NCBI GenBank assembly: GCA_032629725.1
Contig: JAFEVB010000002.1
Span: forward strand, 1,798,001 to 1,862,000
Length of the DNA stretch: 64,000 nucleotides
Reading direction: 5' to 3'
From: Gremmenia infestans
Lineage: Eukaryota; Ascomycota; Leotiomycetes; Helotiales; Hamatocanthoscyphaceae
Positions 24,449 through 36,900 of the stretch are shown piece after piece; within the stretch, counting starts at the first letter, position 1, and each line of letters begins with the position of its first letter. Under the pieces are notes generated by a model that made no database searches, was not told where the DNA came from, and worked only from the letters and a program-made list of their open reading frames with translations. The translations under genes were made by a program, and so were the position numbers.

Positions 24449-24611
24449 GCGCATCATAGCTGGCAGGGCAGAGTATTAGGGTGGAGTTCTAGGAGTTTCT
24501 CAAGGCGTTGTGATACATGGAAAAGCTATGCTGCACGACGTGTGCAGATACCTGGCAAATGGATGATGCCCGTGATCTATGAGTCTGTTTACATACCGAT
24601 CTACCCAGCCT

Positions 24612-25635
24612 TCAAATCCGAGAGGTCCAAGCCATAAACGTCTTTCCATGGACAGCAACGTCCCCAGCAGCGTTTCGCTGGACACCCTCTGCCTTGAGCG
24701 AATCAAATACCTCCTTTCGCACCTCTTCATACCTGCCAGAACCCTTCAAGTTCGATATCTGGCTCATTGTAGAATAGCGATCCCATACAGCCTCATCGGT
24801 CAAATAAGCCACCCAATCCACACTCTCCTCTCCAATCGGCAACGAGAACTTAGGCATGTGATGCGTGAAAGTGTCTGCCAAAGCCTGCAATGGACTGCTA
24901 TCTTGCTGCTTCTCAAAAACCTGTTTCCATTGCAGGTGCCTGAACCTAGGATGCCCGTCCTCAAGTGAATATATAATATCCTTCAGCTTCTGCTGCCAAT
25001 TACTTCTCGAAGGCCAGTCCTTGGGCGCATTATCTAGTAATGTAAGCAAGGCGTTCGTTCTCGCCCGAACAGGGAGGGGACACACAATCATCGACATTCC
25101 AAATCATCCCAAACGAACCACCAGGCTTGAGAACTCTATGAATCTCCTTCAACGACTCTTCCGTAGCAAACCTTTACTTATCAGTACCATCCCAAACACC
25201 TCTCTTCTGCATAACATACCAATGAAAAGCCTAAAGCCCAATAAGCAATCACGTGTTTCACATGCTCAAAAGAAGTCTTACCTGAGCAGCAATAACTCCA
25301 TCGGCCCACCCCTCCTCAACCCCCATATTCCCCGCATCCCCATCCCTAACCACAACTCCGTTCAGCCCCTTCTTAACAAGCTCCTCCCTCATCCCAGCGT
25401 GTGGCTCCACGCCCACAACCTCAAACCCCTCCTCCCTCTTCGCCAGCAACTCCGTAAACTTGCCTGTTCCACACGCCAAGTCTACGATGTTTGCTCCTTG
25501 TACGCCTGCGAGATTAAGGTGTGTGAGGAGTTTGGAGACTGCTTCTGGCGGGTAGGATGGGCGATGTGTGTCATAGAGGGCGGCGTTTTGGAATCCGCTT
25601 TGAGCGCGGTTGTCTAGCGTGAATGGTGTAGACAT
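24612..25635 (-). CDS. SAM-dependent methyltransferase (type 11/UbiE-like)
   Basis: Class I methyltransferase of unknown substrate. Four exons. ATG at 25635 (MSTPFTLDNRAQSGFQNAALYDTHRPSYPPEAV). Motif I is NIVDLACGTGKFTELLA (about residues 49-65). The acidic end of strand 2 is VVGVEPHAGMREEL, and the strand-4 region is ADGVIAAQAFHWFA. A motif III-like stretch is HRVLKPGGSFGMIWNVDD. Splice joins are supported by frame: AAQ to AFHW, HW to FATEES, and VDD to YNAPKDWPSRSNWQQKLKD. The C-terminal half (LPIGEESVDWVAYLTDEAVWDRYSTMSQISNL) matches the fungal small-molecule methyltransferase style. No metabolic neighbours point to a substrate. Stop at 24612. Confidence 0.88.
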
Positions 25636-26022
25636 TCTATTTGTTGATGGGTGGTCTGGTAAAGACAAATGAGTTGGCTTGCTGGTGAGTTGTGGAGAAG
25701 TTTATATGGTGTTTTGGGAGCCAGGGTCGTGGTGGACAGACAAAGCGGCACCAGTTTATGATATACCAGGTAAAAGTCGTGATTTGTCTCCAGCCCGAGC
25801 CGGGGTACGTCCGTATATGCGGGTTCAGCGTGGATCAAAGGATGTACACAAGATAAGTAAACTTGCACTGCTCCCTTAAAGCAGTTTTGAAATTGCAAGG
25901 CAGCACTGGCTCCTAGTCACATCCCTGTTTTAATGGGTCAAGATTTAAAAGTAACCATCGGCGGCTTGAAACGCTTCATTCATATCCAATCAATAATAAT
26001 TTCCTTATATGTAACTCTATAT
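25636..26022. other. Intergenic region holding a dispersed-repeat copy
   Basis: Upstream of the methyltransferase and 3' of STT4. Contains a 30-bp stretch at 25733-25762 related to elements near 33.9 kb and 43.4 kb. Otherwise no gene. Confidence 0.5.
25733..25762 (+). repeat. Dispersed short repeat with AAAGCGGCAC core, copy C
   Basis: By eye, about 24 of 30 bases match the minus strand of 43462-43491. Both begin TGGACAGA, then one variable base, then AAAGCGGCAC. Only one arm is present here; the inverted partner seen in copies A and B is missing. Confidence 0.55.
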
Positions 26023-29000
26023 CTAATACGGGATACCGTTAGTGAGTAGTTGGAACTGATCATAAACCCCAGTCGAGTAGCTCCCCTGGCTCTTCTTGAT
26101 CAAGCCCTTCATGAAGTCTGCTGCCTCCCTCTCGCTCTTCTCCAAGACGAACCTCTCTTTGAAGTGTTGGATGGTTTCTGGCTTGAAGCATGGCAGACCA
26201 GAATCCATCATCAGCAGCACCAGCTGGGAGAGCTTCTCGGTATACTGCCGAGAAGCCAGGTATGCCTTGACGCACAGCTCCTCAAACCATTTATAGGCCT
26301 GGTGATCAGTGCTGCCACCCATCACAGCGACCATCTCTGTCGTCAGCTTGAACGGCGCTCTTTCAAATTTGACACCTCCAGGTGCAATATCAAAACAGAA
26401 TCCAAAATCAATGTGCAAGATATGTCCAGCGTCGTCGATCATGATATTGCCGTTGTGTCGATCTTTGAATTGCAACAGGAATGAAATGATTGAGTAAGCA
26501 GCCATGCTTTTTACAAAATTACTTCGTGCTTCCTGGAAGCGAGGAGAATCTTCATTGCCATATTTCGAGACGAAATAGTCATAAAGACCATTGACAGCTT
26601 CTCGACCGACCATGTCCCGAGAAATTGAGTTTGGCAAAACGTCGATAACACCACAGCCGGGTGCCGTTGCTGTGACGCGGTAAGGGAATACGTAGACGTC
26701 AAGACCAACGTTGTTGAAGATCCCCCGAAAAGCGGCAATCATCTGGAGAGCCAGAACGTCTTGCCGACAATCGTCTCCAACCTTGAAAATAGCAGATTGC
26801 CATATTTCAATTGTCTCGTCTTTTGGACCTGGGCCATTCTTATTGGTTTCCTCCAAAAGCTCATCGGTGCCTTCCATATCACCTTTACTCTTCTGGATGC
26901 GGAAGGTTGCCATGTAAGGGGCTTTAGCGTGACTCTGAAGCGGTTTTCCAGATTTTCGATCAATTCCAATGACCACCCCGTCAGGATTACTAGGCAAGTA
27001 GACCCCGACGTCGACTCTGATCTTTCGCAGCTCCTCTTCAATCTTTTGCTTCTTCTCTTCCTTTGGGCGCTTGATGAAAGGCTTCAGTTTCCCCGAAATA
27101 CTCGTGACCTCGTCGAAGAACTCAAATTCGCGCTCGAAGAAACCTTTATCGACCCCGGAGAAGCTTGCAATCATGCGGCTTGTCACTTTATCCAGTGTCG
27201 GTTTTACGGCATCAGGCTAGAGTTCAATCAGCATCATCGTCACTAAAAAGTTTCTCCATGACACTTACAATCTGAGAATCTTCATCTTTAAAAGCATTAG
27301 CCTTCATGTTCCAGATAATTTGATGTGCAAAAAGTTGTGAGAACTGCGCAGTCTCCACAATATATCTCTCGACGTATCCGAGGGCATCATAACGCAAGGT
27401 TTGCACAATCTGGGGGACGTAAAAGAATGTCACATCCACGGAATGACTTTCCAAGGCTCGCATGGCGTATTGTAAGATGAACGGATGGTTGCGGTAAGCA
27501 GGCAAGAAATAAGTGACCGCAGTGATCGGGTTCACAGGTGCCCAATATAGTAAATACTGAGGCCGTTAGCGTATGCATAAGTACGGGGATTTGTGACAAT
27601 CACCTTTAGTTGAAACGAGACGTCGGTTGGTAATGTGTCCCCAAGTAACACCTGCACTGCCTCCGGTTCGGATATTGCCTTGTCAGGGAAGTTCAGTAGG
27701 AGCCATCGAACCTCTTTGTGAAGTTTAGTAGACGGGAACCTAGTGATTAATTCTATTGCCAATGCGGGGCTTTCGGTCCATGCAGTTCTCACTAGACCCG
27801 AGAGGACAACCTGTTCATGTTTAGCTATAAACTTCCAGTTGGGAAGCGACGTAGATGTACCTCGTTAGGGCCCCTTGATTTCTGACTCGATGATTGTACA
27901 GACTCGCCCAACGGAAACAACCAAACAGTTAGTCTAGTGTGCTCACTTTCCATCAGAGCCTGCAACAGATTCTCTTTTGCTAGTAGAGATTTCGAAAGCG
28001 GTACTGGTATATTCTCCACCATCGGAACACTCTTCAGAGCCTGGGAAACATCTTCAAGTAAGTGGACCTCTGCCTTCAACTGCAGTCTGTTCCCACCAAA
28101 CGACCATTTGGGTGCAAAAGTGAACCAACTCAAGGCAGCCGACAAGAGCTTATTCTTCAGCTGGCATCGAGAGCTGAGATCTAGAGAAGTTGCGTGCTTT
28201 ATGACTTGGAGGCCAAATAAAACAATTTGCAATCTGAGTTCTCTCGCAAGTGGATGATCCGTGGCATGCTTCAAGCCATCCAGCGTGAAGTTTAGAATTC
28301 TGATGAATGCCTTCTCTACGTGTGGGCTGCCGAGGCGACTTGCATTGAAGTGGCTTACCAAGAATTGTAACAGACGTGTGTGAGGTGCGAGAAGATTGTA
28401 TGCTGTTTGCTGTCTTTTCGACAACATCGCCCGATCGCTTGGGGCAAACTCCCCCTTTACATAAAATGGATCGGGGTGACTGTACGGATCAGTACTAGCA
28501 GAAACTAGTGGTAATGAGATTACTTACTGGAATTTGGAATTAAAGATGCCAAGTCTTCCATGAACAGTTGACTCCCACTGCTGTGCAACTTCCATCAAAA
28601 TCCGCGGCTCCATACGGGGGTTCTCATTAATCACCCCCAACCAAAGCGATATTCCAAGTTTGATGGACTGCTTCGTGAAGATTGAAAAGGGTATGCTGAC
28701 AAGGTGATGCACTATGGCACACTCGTCTTTCTCCGATCGACATAAAAGTGCTGCAGCTCTTCGAAGGACGTCGCGGAGTTCCTTGATTGGAATATATTTG
28801 CGTTTGATAGTGCGAGCCTCGATGTGGGCAAGGACAGTCGCTGCATCATCGCCATCTTTGTCTGGCTTCGAAGCAAGCGACCCACGTCGGTTTTCGAGAT
28901 TCAAGAAATGTAACCACTCGGGATCATGGTCCGGTAGTGCCTCTGCGTATCGATACTCTTGCCGGGTGGTATACTGAGCGATGAAATCAGACGCAGTATT

Positions 29001-32000
29001 AATATTACAATCGCCGTGACGATCTATCGCACCAAGTCTTTGATCTGAGCTTGGAATAACGGAGCCCATCTCCGTTGCAAAGGATCTACCTAATGATACG
29101 TGCCCATAAGCACCTTCATCATCGTACTCCGAGAGATACGTCTGCAAAAGACCCTTCACATCCAGGGGTGCAATGCTGATTACGGCGGTGACCCATCCTT
29201 TCGCTCTTTTGTAGAGATTGTTTAGCGTCCGTCGACGAAGACTATAATCATCGGACAATTCAATTGTAACCTTTCCGCGAATGGAAGTGAAGGTTGATTT
29301 CCATTCATATTCATCAGTTTCAGCCTCCAAACAGCTTGACCACATGAGAGACAACGATTCCAGAAGTGCGAAGAGGGAGGACGTTTTGCAAAGTGCAGAA
29401 GGAACCTCGCGAATCATTCTGTCCGCACACATTATTGCCGCTTGCTGGACTCTTTCAATACGATAGCAGCACCTACTGAAGATAAGCGCAAGCTGTTGCG
29501 CAACATAAGGTGCTGAAAATGTTGGGTCAAGACCGCCCAACGTCTTTTTCAAATAGGTATCCATGACTGCCATAGTAATCGCTTCCATTGTGCTGCTCAT
29601 GTCCCCTCGGCGCATGCTAGGCTCCATGAAATATATCAAAGCCTTCGTGCAATCACCCGAATCAGCCCTTAGTGTTTCGACTAGATATGCTGCTTGTAGA
29701 AATATGACTTTGCGGTAGCTCAAGCTCCTAATTTCTGAAGATCTAGATGGCAAAAGTGAAGTGAGGCGTTTCTTTTGCATTGACTCGTGTTCAGCACTCA
29801 TACCGCGACGAAGAACAGTATTGAGTTCGATATCGCTCTCGACTTGCTCGCCTCGCTGCTCTCCAACGAGGGGCTTCGTATGGATTGCCATGAGCCGCAG
29901 TTCATTAATATATTGCCTGCCACGGTCTGTATTGGTTGTGAAACCATGAACGACAATATTAAACCACGCGTCGCGGGTAAGAGATAGTGTCTCCTCGCTA
30001 ATGCTATCATCCGAAATCATCTCGTTACTTGACATCAGAATCGCAAGAGGCTGTAAGAGCTGGCCGATGTCCCGAGCGGCAACTTCAACGTCTGACTCTC
30101 GATTGCTTTGTGCTTGGTGCACATCGCCTTTGCTAATAATAGATTCGAGGAGATGCTCCAGATAAATATCGTATAAGGGACCATCTTTGCGCAAGTTCGA
30201 TGACAGGAAGTTGCGAGCTTTCATTACCTGAAAACACGGTCAGCTCGATCAATGATGTGTATACATCAAACTATGATTACTCACAGCATCCATTAAAATC
30301 TCACTATTCTGTGTGACTCCGTCTTGGCTCATTCTAGCATAGAGCTTGAGCAGCCCTCGGAACTCGAGTGGGCCCCCACTCAATGAAAGCCCAGCGGCCT
30401 CCGAGATTATACGAGCATCGGTTGCTCTGTTGACTTTGTTGATCTTCTGGACCAGCATTGCCTGGGCCAGAGCCGTAATTTTGGGATCATTACAACTGCT
30501 GGCAATGCCACAGATAGCCTGTACAACGTTTCCGTAAACGACCGCAGTCTCCTCTTCTCCACTCGTTGGTAGAGAGATGCTACTTCCAGTGGATTGTTTT
30601 CCATTGTAGAATGCTGAGTTGACACTCCCATCCAACGATAAATCGCCATTCACCCCTCCAGCAAGGGCTCGATCAGCACTGGAACTAGAACTCAGGACGT
30701 TCCCTAGGGTATATAAGGTGGTAATAATAGCATCTTGCGATAGAGTTCGAAGGACGTAGGCCAAGCAAGTAGAGGCGAGAGCAATTGTCTGGCTTCGTGG
30801 GCCACCTTGAACAATAAAGCGTGGAAGCAATCGGCTGACACTCGGCGCAAAAGTAGGAGATATTTTTGAAATCAGAGCCATTGAACGAAGAACCACACTC
30901 GCTAGTGCTTGGTCTGCCATTTGCACCGAATCCGCGAGGGTATCTTCCAGCCAGGATATGAGAATATCGGGATCTGCAGCATCTTCATTAATCAGAGCGC
31001 AGTTCAGGTAGCTCGTAAGTGCGCTAGCTTTTACGGAAAACGCCAATCGTTGCTGCCAGGTTGACCCAAGGCGAAGATAGTCAGCGCCATCTTCGAGAAG
31101 GCTCATCTCATCAGCTGCAATATTGGCCATTGTTTCAATAGTTTCAAAATCCAATTCTTCGCTACGACGAGAAGTAGGTCTAGAAGCAACAGGGGTTGCC
31201 ATATGAATATCCAGAACGTCAGCCCCTCTCAGGACACCGACATCGGTGTCTAAAAGTGAAGATCCGGCCACAAGAAGCCACATAAAGCTTTGTTGAAGAA
31301 TCATAGCTCCAAGAGGCCGTCCAATAGCTGCATAATGTCGAACATATCGTTTCCACTCTTTCACGGAGGCGCTCGGACTGTTCGAATTGCGAATTGTAGA
31401 AAAGGCCGTCTCAACTGCTACCAAGAATCTTTCAGACAACACCCTTTTCACACGCTGTATCAAGGTCAGTCGTTCCGGCCCGGTCCAGAAATTAGCGTAA
31501 GTGGCAGCTGAATTGAGAAAACCCAAGATGGAGATAGTGACTGTTGCTGTTTGAATGGCATCTTCCACTTCAGTACTTCCATCGTCCGAACCAAGCGCTT
31601 GAGCCGGCGAAGCGGCTTCAGCTGCCTCAAAGCAATGATGCAAATACTTCCATAGCTTTGCAGAAATCGCATCGCGCATATAACTATGGTTTATTCCCAG
31701 CCCGAGAAGAGCAGTGGTAAGGTTGTTGCTCAAAGCCTCCACTGGGGAAGGCTCGATTTCGCGGAAATATGGCGAAGGAAGGAAGACTTGAGTGTGAGCC
31801 TCCAGAATATATGGAGATAATTGGTTCATAAGCTTCTCTGCACTATGAGGAGCCTGGAGAAGAGGAGCTGCTTTGCACAAAGCTAGGAGGACCTCAAATT
31901 CTCTTATACTCTAATATATCCCCGTTAGCTTCTCCCAACCCAGAGCGAGTAATATTTGTACCATGGGGGAGCCAGCCAACGATCCCGAGCCACCATTTGC

Positions 32001-32209
32001 ATGCCCATTCGATTTGCCATTGACCTTTCCATGCTTTGGGCATCCTTTGGAAAGCTTGTCGAGATCTGAAGTCTCGTAGGGGGTTGTAGATGACGTAGCA
32101 GAAAGCGCTGCAATCTTCTGCAGCGCCTTTCGGCGAATATTTCGAGCGGCACTGTGATGGTATTAGTATAAGTAATATAGGTCTTTGAAGGGGTATCGTA
32201 CGTGTCCAT
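26023..32209 (-). CDS. STT4: Phosphatidylinositol 4-kinase type III alpha (STT4)
   Basis: Makes PI4P at the plasma membrane. Eight coding segments join in frame to about 1,940 residues, the normal size. The ATG at 32209 gives MDTAARNIRRKALQKIAALSATS, spliced after the eighth nucleotide. The frame upstream is open only from a TTG. Splice joins: AGSPM to SIREFEVLLALCKAAP (near 31964-31917), MDAV to MKARNFLSSNLRKDGPLY, NSKFH to HPDPFYVKGEFAPSD, PNE to VVLSGLVRTAWTESP, LK to YLLYWAPVNPITAVTYFLPAY (helical PIK domain), and SQI to PDAVKP. The C-terminal kinase has YMATFRIQKSK with the ATP-site lysine region, the catalytic loop DRHNGNIMI, the activation segment HIDFGFCFDIAPGG, and ends in TNGIPY. 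It is head-to-head with proteasome beta-6, 241 bp apart. Confidence 0.96.
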
Positions 32210-32450
32210 GATGCCTTTGAGATTCGCGCGTTCTGCTCGTTGCAAGTGAAATGTTGATGCGGATAAACCCGCTTTAGCCCGCGCAGAGCTACCCCTGTCC
32301 AATTTCGGCGCTAGTTTGAAAGGCAGCGACGAGGCGCGTTCAACCTCACGACAACTTCAGGCCTCATTCAAGCTCCGAATTACCAAACCCTACAACGAAA
32401 CCGATTCCTTTCATCTACACCTCCACCGTACCCTCTCACATAAAGCAAAG
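32210..32450. promoter_or_regulatory. Divergent promoter of STT4 and proteasome beta-6
   Basis: 241 bases between outward-facing starts. GCGCG-containing words occur twice (ttcgcgcgttc, gaggcgcgttc). A related word (gcgcggttcgcg) occurs upstream of proteasome beta-7. No yeast-type PACE site (GGTGGCAAA) is present. Confidence 0.55.
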
Positions 32451-33295
32451 ATGGCGGCAATGTTCAGTCAAAACCCGCTTATGAACGGCCCAAATTACTC
32501 CTTTAGCCAAGCACCAACAACCGCAGGAGCAGGCTTCAAAGAGCATTCTTTCTACCCGTAAGGACACCTCTAGAAACTTCATTCGACACTGCTAACTCTC
32601 CCTCTAGATATACTGACAACGGTGGCTCAACCCTCGCGATCTCTGGCAACGACTTCAGCATCATTGCAGGCGACACACGATCCACCTCCGGCTATAATAT
32701 CAACACCCGCTACGCCCCTAAAGTCTTCAAGATCGGCGGCACAACATCATCCCAAGACGATGCCACGCTCGTTCTATCAGTCGTAGGATTTGCTGCAGAT
32801 GGAGAGGCCCTGAAGGAGCGTCTAGATACTATTGTCAAGATGTACCGATACCAGCACGGCAAGCCCATGAGCGTCAAGGCCTGCGCACAACGATTATCAA
32901 CCATTCTCTACGGAAAGCGGTTCTTCCCCTACTACGTTACTGCGATTCTGGGTGGACTAGACGAGGAGGGCAAGGGCGCGGTGTACTCATATGATCCGGT
33001 GGGCAGCTACGAACGGGAGCAGTGCAGAGCAGCTGGAGCGGCTGCAAGTCTGATTATGCCATTCTTGGACAACCAGGTCAACTTCAAGAACCAGTATATG
33101 CCAGGTAGCGGAGAGGGTCATGCGCTGCAGGAGCGAGAGAAAATCCCGTTACCAAGAAATGAGGTTGAGGATTTGGTCAAGGATGCGTTTGATAGTGCGG
33201 TGGAGAGACATATCGAGGTTGGTGATGGACTTCAGATCTTGATTATTACGAAAGATGGGATTGAGGAGAAATATTTGCCCCTCAAGAGGGATTAG
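32451..33295 (+). CDS. PRE7: 20S proteasome subunit beta-6 (PRE7/PSMB1 type)
   Basis: Non-catalytic beta subunit of the 20S core. Two exons give 264 residues. ATG at 32451 (MAAMFSQNPLMNGPNYSF). The intron 32558-32607 joins FYP to YTDNGGSTLAISGNDFSIIAGDTR. Family blocks in order are INTRYAPKVFKI, VLSVVGFAADGEAL, LSTILYGKRFFPYYVTAILGGLDEEGKGAVYSYDPVGSYEREQCRA, AAASLIMPFLDNQVNFKNQY and ERHIEVGDGLQILIITKDG. These match yeast Pre7 almost block for block. The N-terminal extension before YTDNGG is not a Thr-protease propeptide, as expected for an inactive subunit. Stop TAG at 33293-33295. Confidence 0.97.
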
Positions 33296-33865
33296 AGTGG
33301 GTTTCGCAAGCTGTAATATTAAAGAGAGCAATACGAATCAGCGAATTGCCTAAGGAAGTTCTTACTGCATTTGCGAGTTAGTTGTACATTTTCGTCCGTC
33401 CATTCACGGTTCTCTAAAGTCAATGCCACATACTAATTGCAATACAAGGTTTTTGAATGTCTCAACTCATAGACAGCTAAAGATTGCCTTAGGACGGACT
33501 ATAGGAATATATTCGCTTATTGCAAATTATGAGCTTGACGATAGAGCGGTAAATGGGGATCCCATCCCTCTGCTAAGTATTTACTCGCCTTTCATGAAAT
33601 TGCCTAGAAATGTCAACTTGGGAGTTTCGTATAAGCCCTCTTACTTCTAGCAACGGGCAGACCCCGAAATCTATTGGACATAAGAGCTAAATGAATTCGA
33701 GCCAATCACCTTATTCACGTTATCAAAGATACCAATTATTTCCTTACGTTCCTTATTCCCTATGCCCTGTGACGAAAGAACAAAGTCTAAATAATACCTC
33801 CGAGCGAAATCCGAGAATCTTAGCGCGTCCACCTCCTTGATTCGAGCTTGTGATATAAGGACACA

Positions 33866-33928
33866 AAAAGCGGCACTCGTGAGCATCAACCTTCAAAGTC
33901 TGACACGTTGTAAATTGATGCCGCTTTT
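33866..33928 (+). repeat. Short inverted-repeat element, copy A
   Basis: Perfect 10-bp arms AAAAGCGGCA (33866-33875) and TGCCGCTTTT (33919-33928) around 43 bases. An inner arm pair GCATCAA/TTGATGC is also visible. Same arms and nearly the same spacing as copy B at 43.4 kb. Confidence 0.65.
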
Positions 33929-36900
33929 CCTTCCACCCGGGAGGCGAGTCGTTTAACGCCACAGGTGGCGTAAGTCCAGTCTGTGGTGGCGGCACTGCGA
34001 GCGAAGTGAAGGTGGGAATTCGCCGTGTCCCGTGCTTCTAAACCGTCAGTCAGCTGCTTGCGTAACTTATGGTTGAGGCCATCCCCGAACCTTATTCTCA
34101 TAGCGACCGAGGCCGCTGCGAATTATACACGGTGTTTCATCGAATTAAGTTTGCTTTAGATGCTAGCGTTATACTCTATTATGACTCTCCTTCGCTAGGC
34201 ACTCGAAAGCTCGTTGGAGGATACTGCTTTAAGCTTCCTACCACCGACAATCAATCAGCTTCAACACTTCACTTGGAAGCAGTCTGCCGTTTTCTATCTA
34301 AACAATTCAGCGAAAGGACGCTCCGTACGTACTGTATGGTACCAAACCGTTACTTATCAATGTACGGAGGGTCGTCCGACGTCCGCTGGATATGAAGCTT
34401 TTGGCACTAGCTCTCAAACCTGGGCCCCCCGCCCTTCTATAGTAAGTTTAAAACAATCCTCCGTACCGAACCATTCTGATCTACGGAGTTTCACTCCGAG
34501 ATTGCCAACAACAATACTGTACGGAGTAAGGAAAAGTTTATAGTACTCGGCCCCATTCTCATCAACCTCATTGGCGGAGTCTCATCACCACACCGCCACA
34601 AATTCTCAGGAGACAGACAGGGCCGCTGCTGTAAGTCGTACAGTATGAGCCGCTTGATGCTTTAACTTTGCGTATCTAAAAACTTACACCCAATAGATAT
34701 GTTATGTTCAAAGATTATTGACTGCACGTATGCATGGAAGATGCAGGGTGTGAGAATGTAGTTCCATGGATCCATGGATACTGCAGCCAGCATTCAAACA
34801 AGGGATGGCGATTGGCCATACCTTGTTCATCGAATCGTGATCGGATCGGGTTCTAGAAGTATAGGCCAGGGCCAAGTCAAATGCTTCTTTCTCAGTGCTT
34901 CAGCCGATAGCATAACTTTAGTGCATCACATCCCAAGGGAAAGGGATGTCCGGCCCAGAGCGCGTCCATCTACGGCACGAGCCTGCAAGTGGAACGCAGT
35001 ATCTTCTACCCCAGGGTGCATGTAATTGTATGTGCTAGTCGGAGCTCTCGCCCCTTCAGCCACTCCCTAATCCTGCTCAAGGCGAAGACTAGGCGGTGAT
35101 GTATTATGACACATCTTAGTTATCTTTTAGGACCTCTCTCTTATTTATGTTCACCACGTTTTCTTTATCTAGCCATCAGAGGGTTTCATCATCTTCTGGG
35201 CAGCACATACACGTCAGGACCTTCACGGTCACTAAAAATGTGTACCCCTACGGATGTGAACCTCCGGGTCTATACCCACTTAAACCTTCGACTGGTTGGT
35301 AAGGTCACAGCTAAACGGCCTACTGATCGAGTGCATGTATGGAATGTTTTCTGGGGCTCTACACTTTATAATATTGTAATTTGTATGGAGTTCCCTAGCT
35401 TAGCGCGCCACGTCTTTGCATCCCATAGAGAGTCCCAAGACTACAGGCAATCTGATCCTGTAGCCTGCTAGACGTCAATCAATACTAATACCTCCTACCA
35501 CTGATGACCTTGACCCACCTATCTCTTAGGGTAATATGGTGTAGTATAGTTTCTACGAAAGTGATACAAATGAAGCTCTACAGATGATCAAAACGAAGAC
35601 TCGTAGACAGCGCTGATTGTAGTTACAAGGACACGACACCATGCAGCCGGTCCTTGATTGCAACGCTTGTAAGTTCGAATTCGTGTTAAATACAGGGTGC
35701 ACTATGCCAAAGCTTTACTGCAAGCCGATCGACGATCCAGCATGAGCGGAACATGCAGCTGACGCGCAGGACTATACCGGCAACATCAATAGAAATAGGC
35801 GCCCTTACCAGATCGAAAGGTGTAAGATGAGAAGCACTGGTATTCCTGCACTTCTCACCGATCTAACACGCTTTTGGTACTGCACTGATGCACCGATGCA
35901 CTGCAACATCCGCAAGTTCTGCTTAATTGTAGCCTAATCTAACGGCCGAGCCAATGACTCCTCATGCTGTGCAGTTCAGAGTGCATTTTGTAAGCAAGTC
36001 AGGGTACGGCAGTTGTGTTGTACAGAATAGGCTGACTAGATATGAAAGGGTGCTCGCGTGCCCGTGAACGAGGCATGCTATAAAGCGTCCCGGCCCGCCA
36101 GAAAGGGGTTCTTGTGTGTTGTGTCCTTACGGAAGCACGCAAGGCTAGAGCCCCCGTGCATTATATCCTAGTGATGCATAGTTTTCGGGCGTGATTTGCT
36201 CCAGGCTGCCCAGGATTAAAGACTACCGCGCGTGTCAGTCAGGGCCCCTGAAGAGAAGCGATGAAGATTACAGTTGCAAATAAGCTTACCCCAAGACGCC
36301 TGATCTACTGGGCGAGTGGAGAATTACTTGAAAGTAGTGGGAACAGTAGATTCTGTATAACAATATCTGGTGTCCTATTGGTTACGGAGAGATTGTCCCT
36401 AAAGCTTAATGTGGTATGAGATGATCTGATTGCGTCTTCGAATTCGCGCTCCCGGAGATGGAATTTCTGTCGCCAAAAGCGACTCTTCTGACCGAACTCT
36501 CAACCTCGTTGTCATCTCGGATCCACTGAAATAGAAGGCGAGTTATCGTATCAGTTGATACAAAGGATCTCATCTTTCCTGAGCGCATAGAACTCAGCTG
36601 GGAAGTGATGCTATAAGTAAGCATGGCCTTACTACCTTTCGAGTGGGGGTACCCTAAACGAATAGCACGGAGGTCTCTATAAAGCCCATAGCTGCTCCGC
36701 GCCCCTTAATAATTCCAGGACCATATCTAGTCTTCTCGCACTGGCTTCGAGCCAGATAGTGGTCTTATAAATTTATCGACGAGCAAATCCCGTAGTCTTA
36801 TATGAACTAATACGGTATAAAGAATGTGTTTGCCCCTTTAAACATTTGTAACATAGAAACTTTCCCATGGATTCAGTTTCTTAAGCTTATGGCAATTTCA

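Noticed and set aside
32210..32302. N-terminal extension of STT4
   Set aside because: The frame begins with TTG, not ATG. The first ATG (32209) gives a family-like N-terminus.
35640..35700. tRNA B-box-like GTTCGAATT in the gene-poor island
   Set aside because: The ninth base is wrong, no A-box or acceptor stem is found, and the T-stem does not pair.
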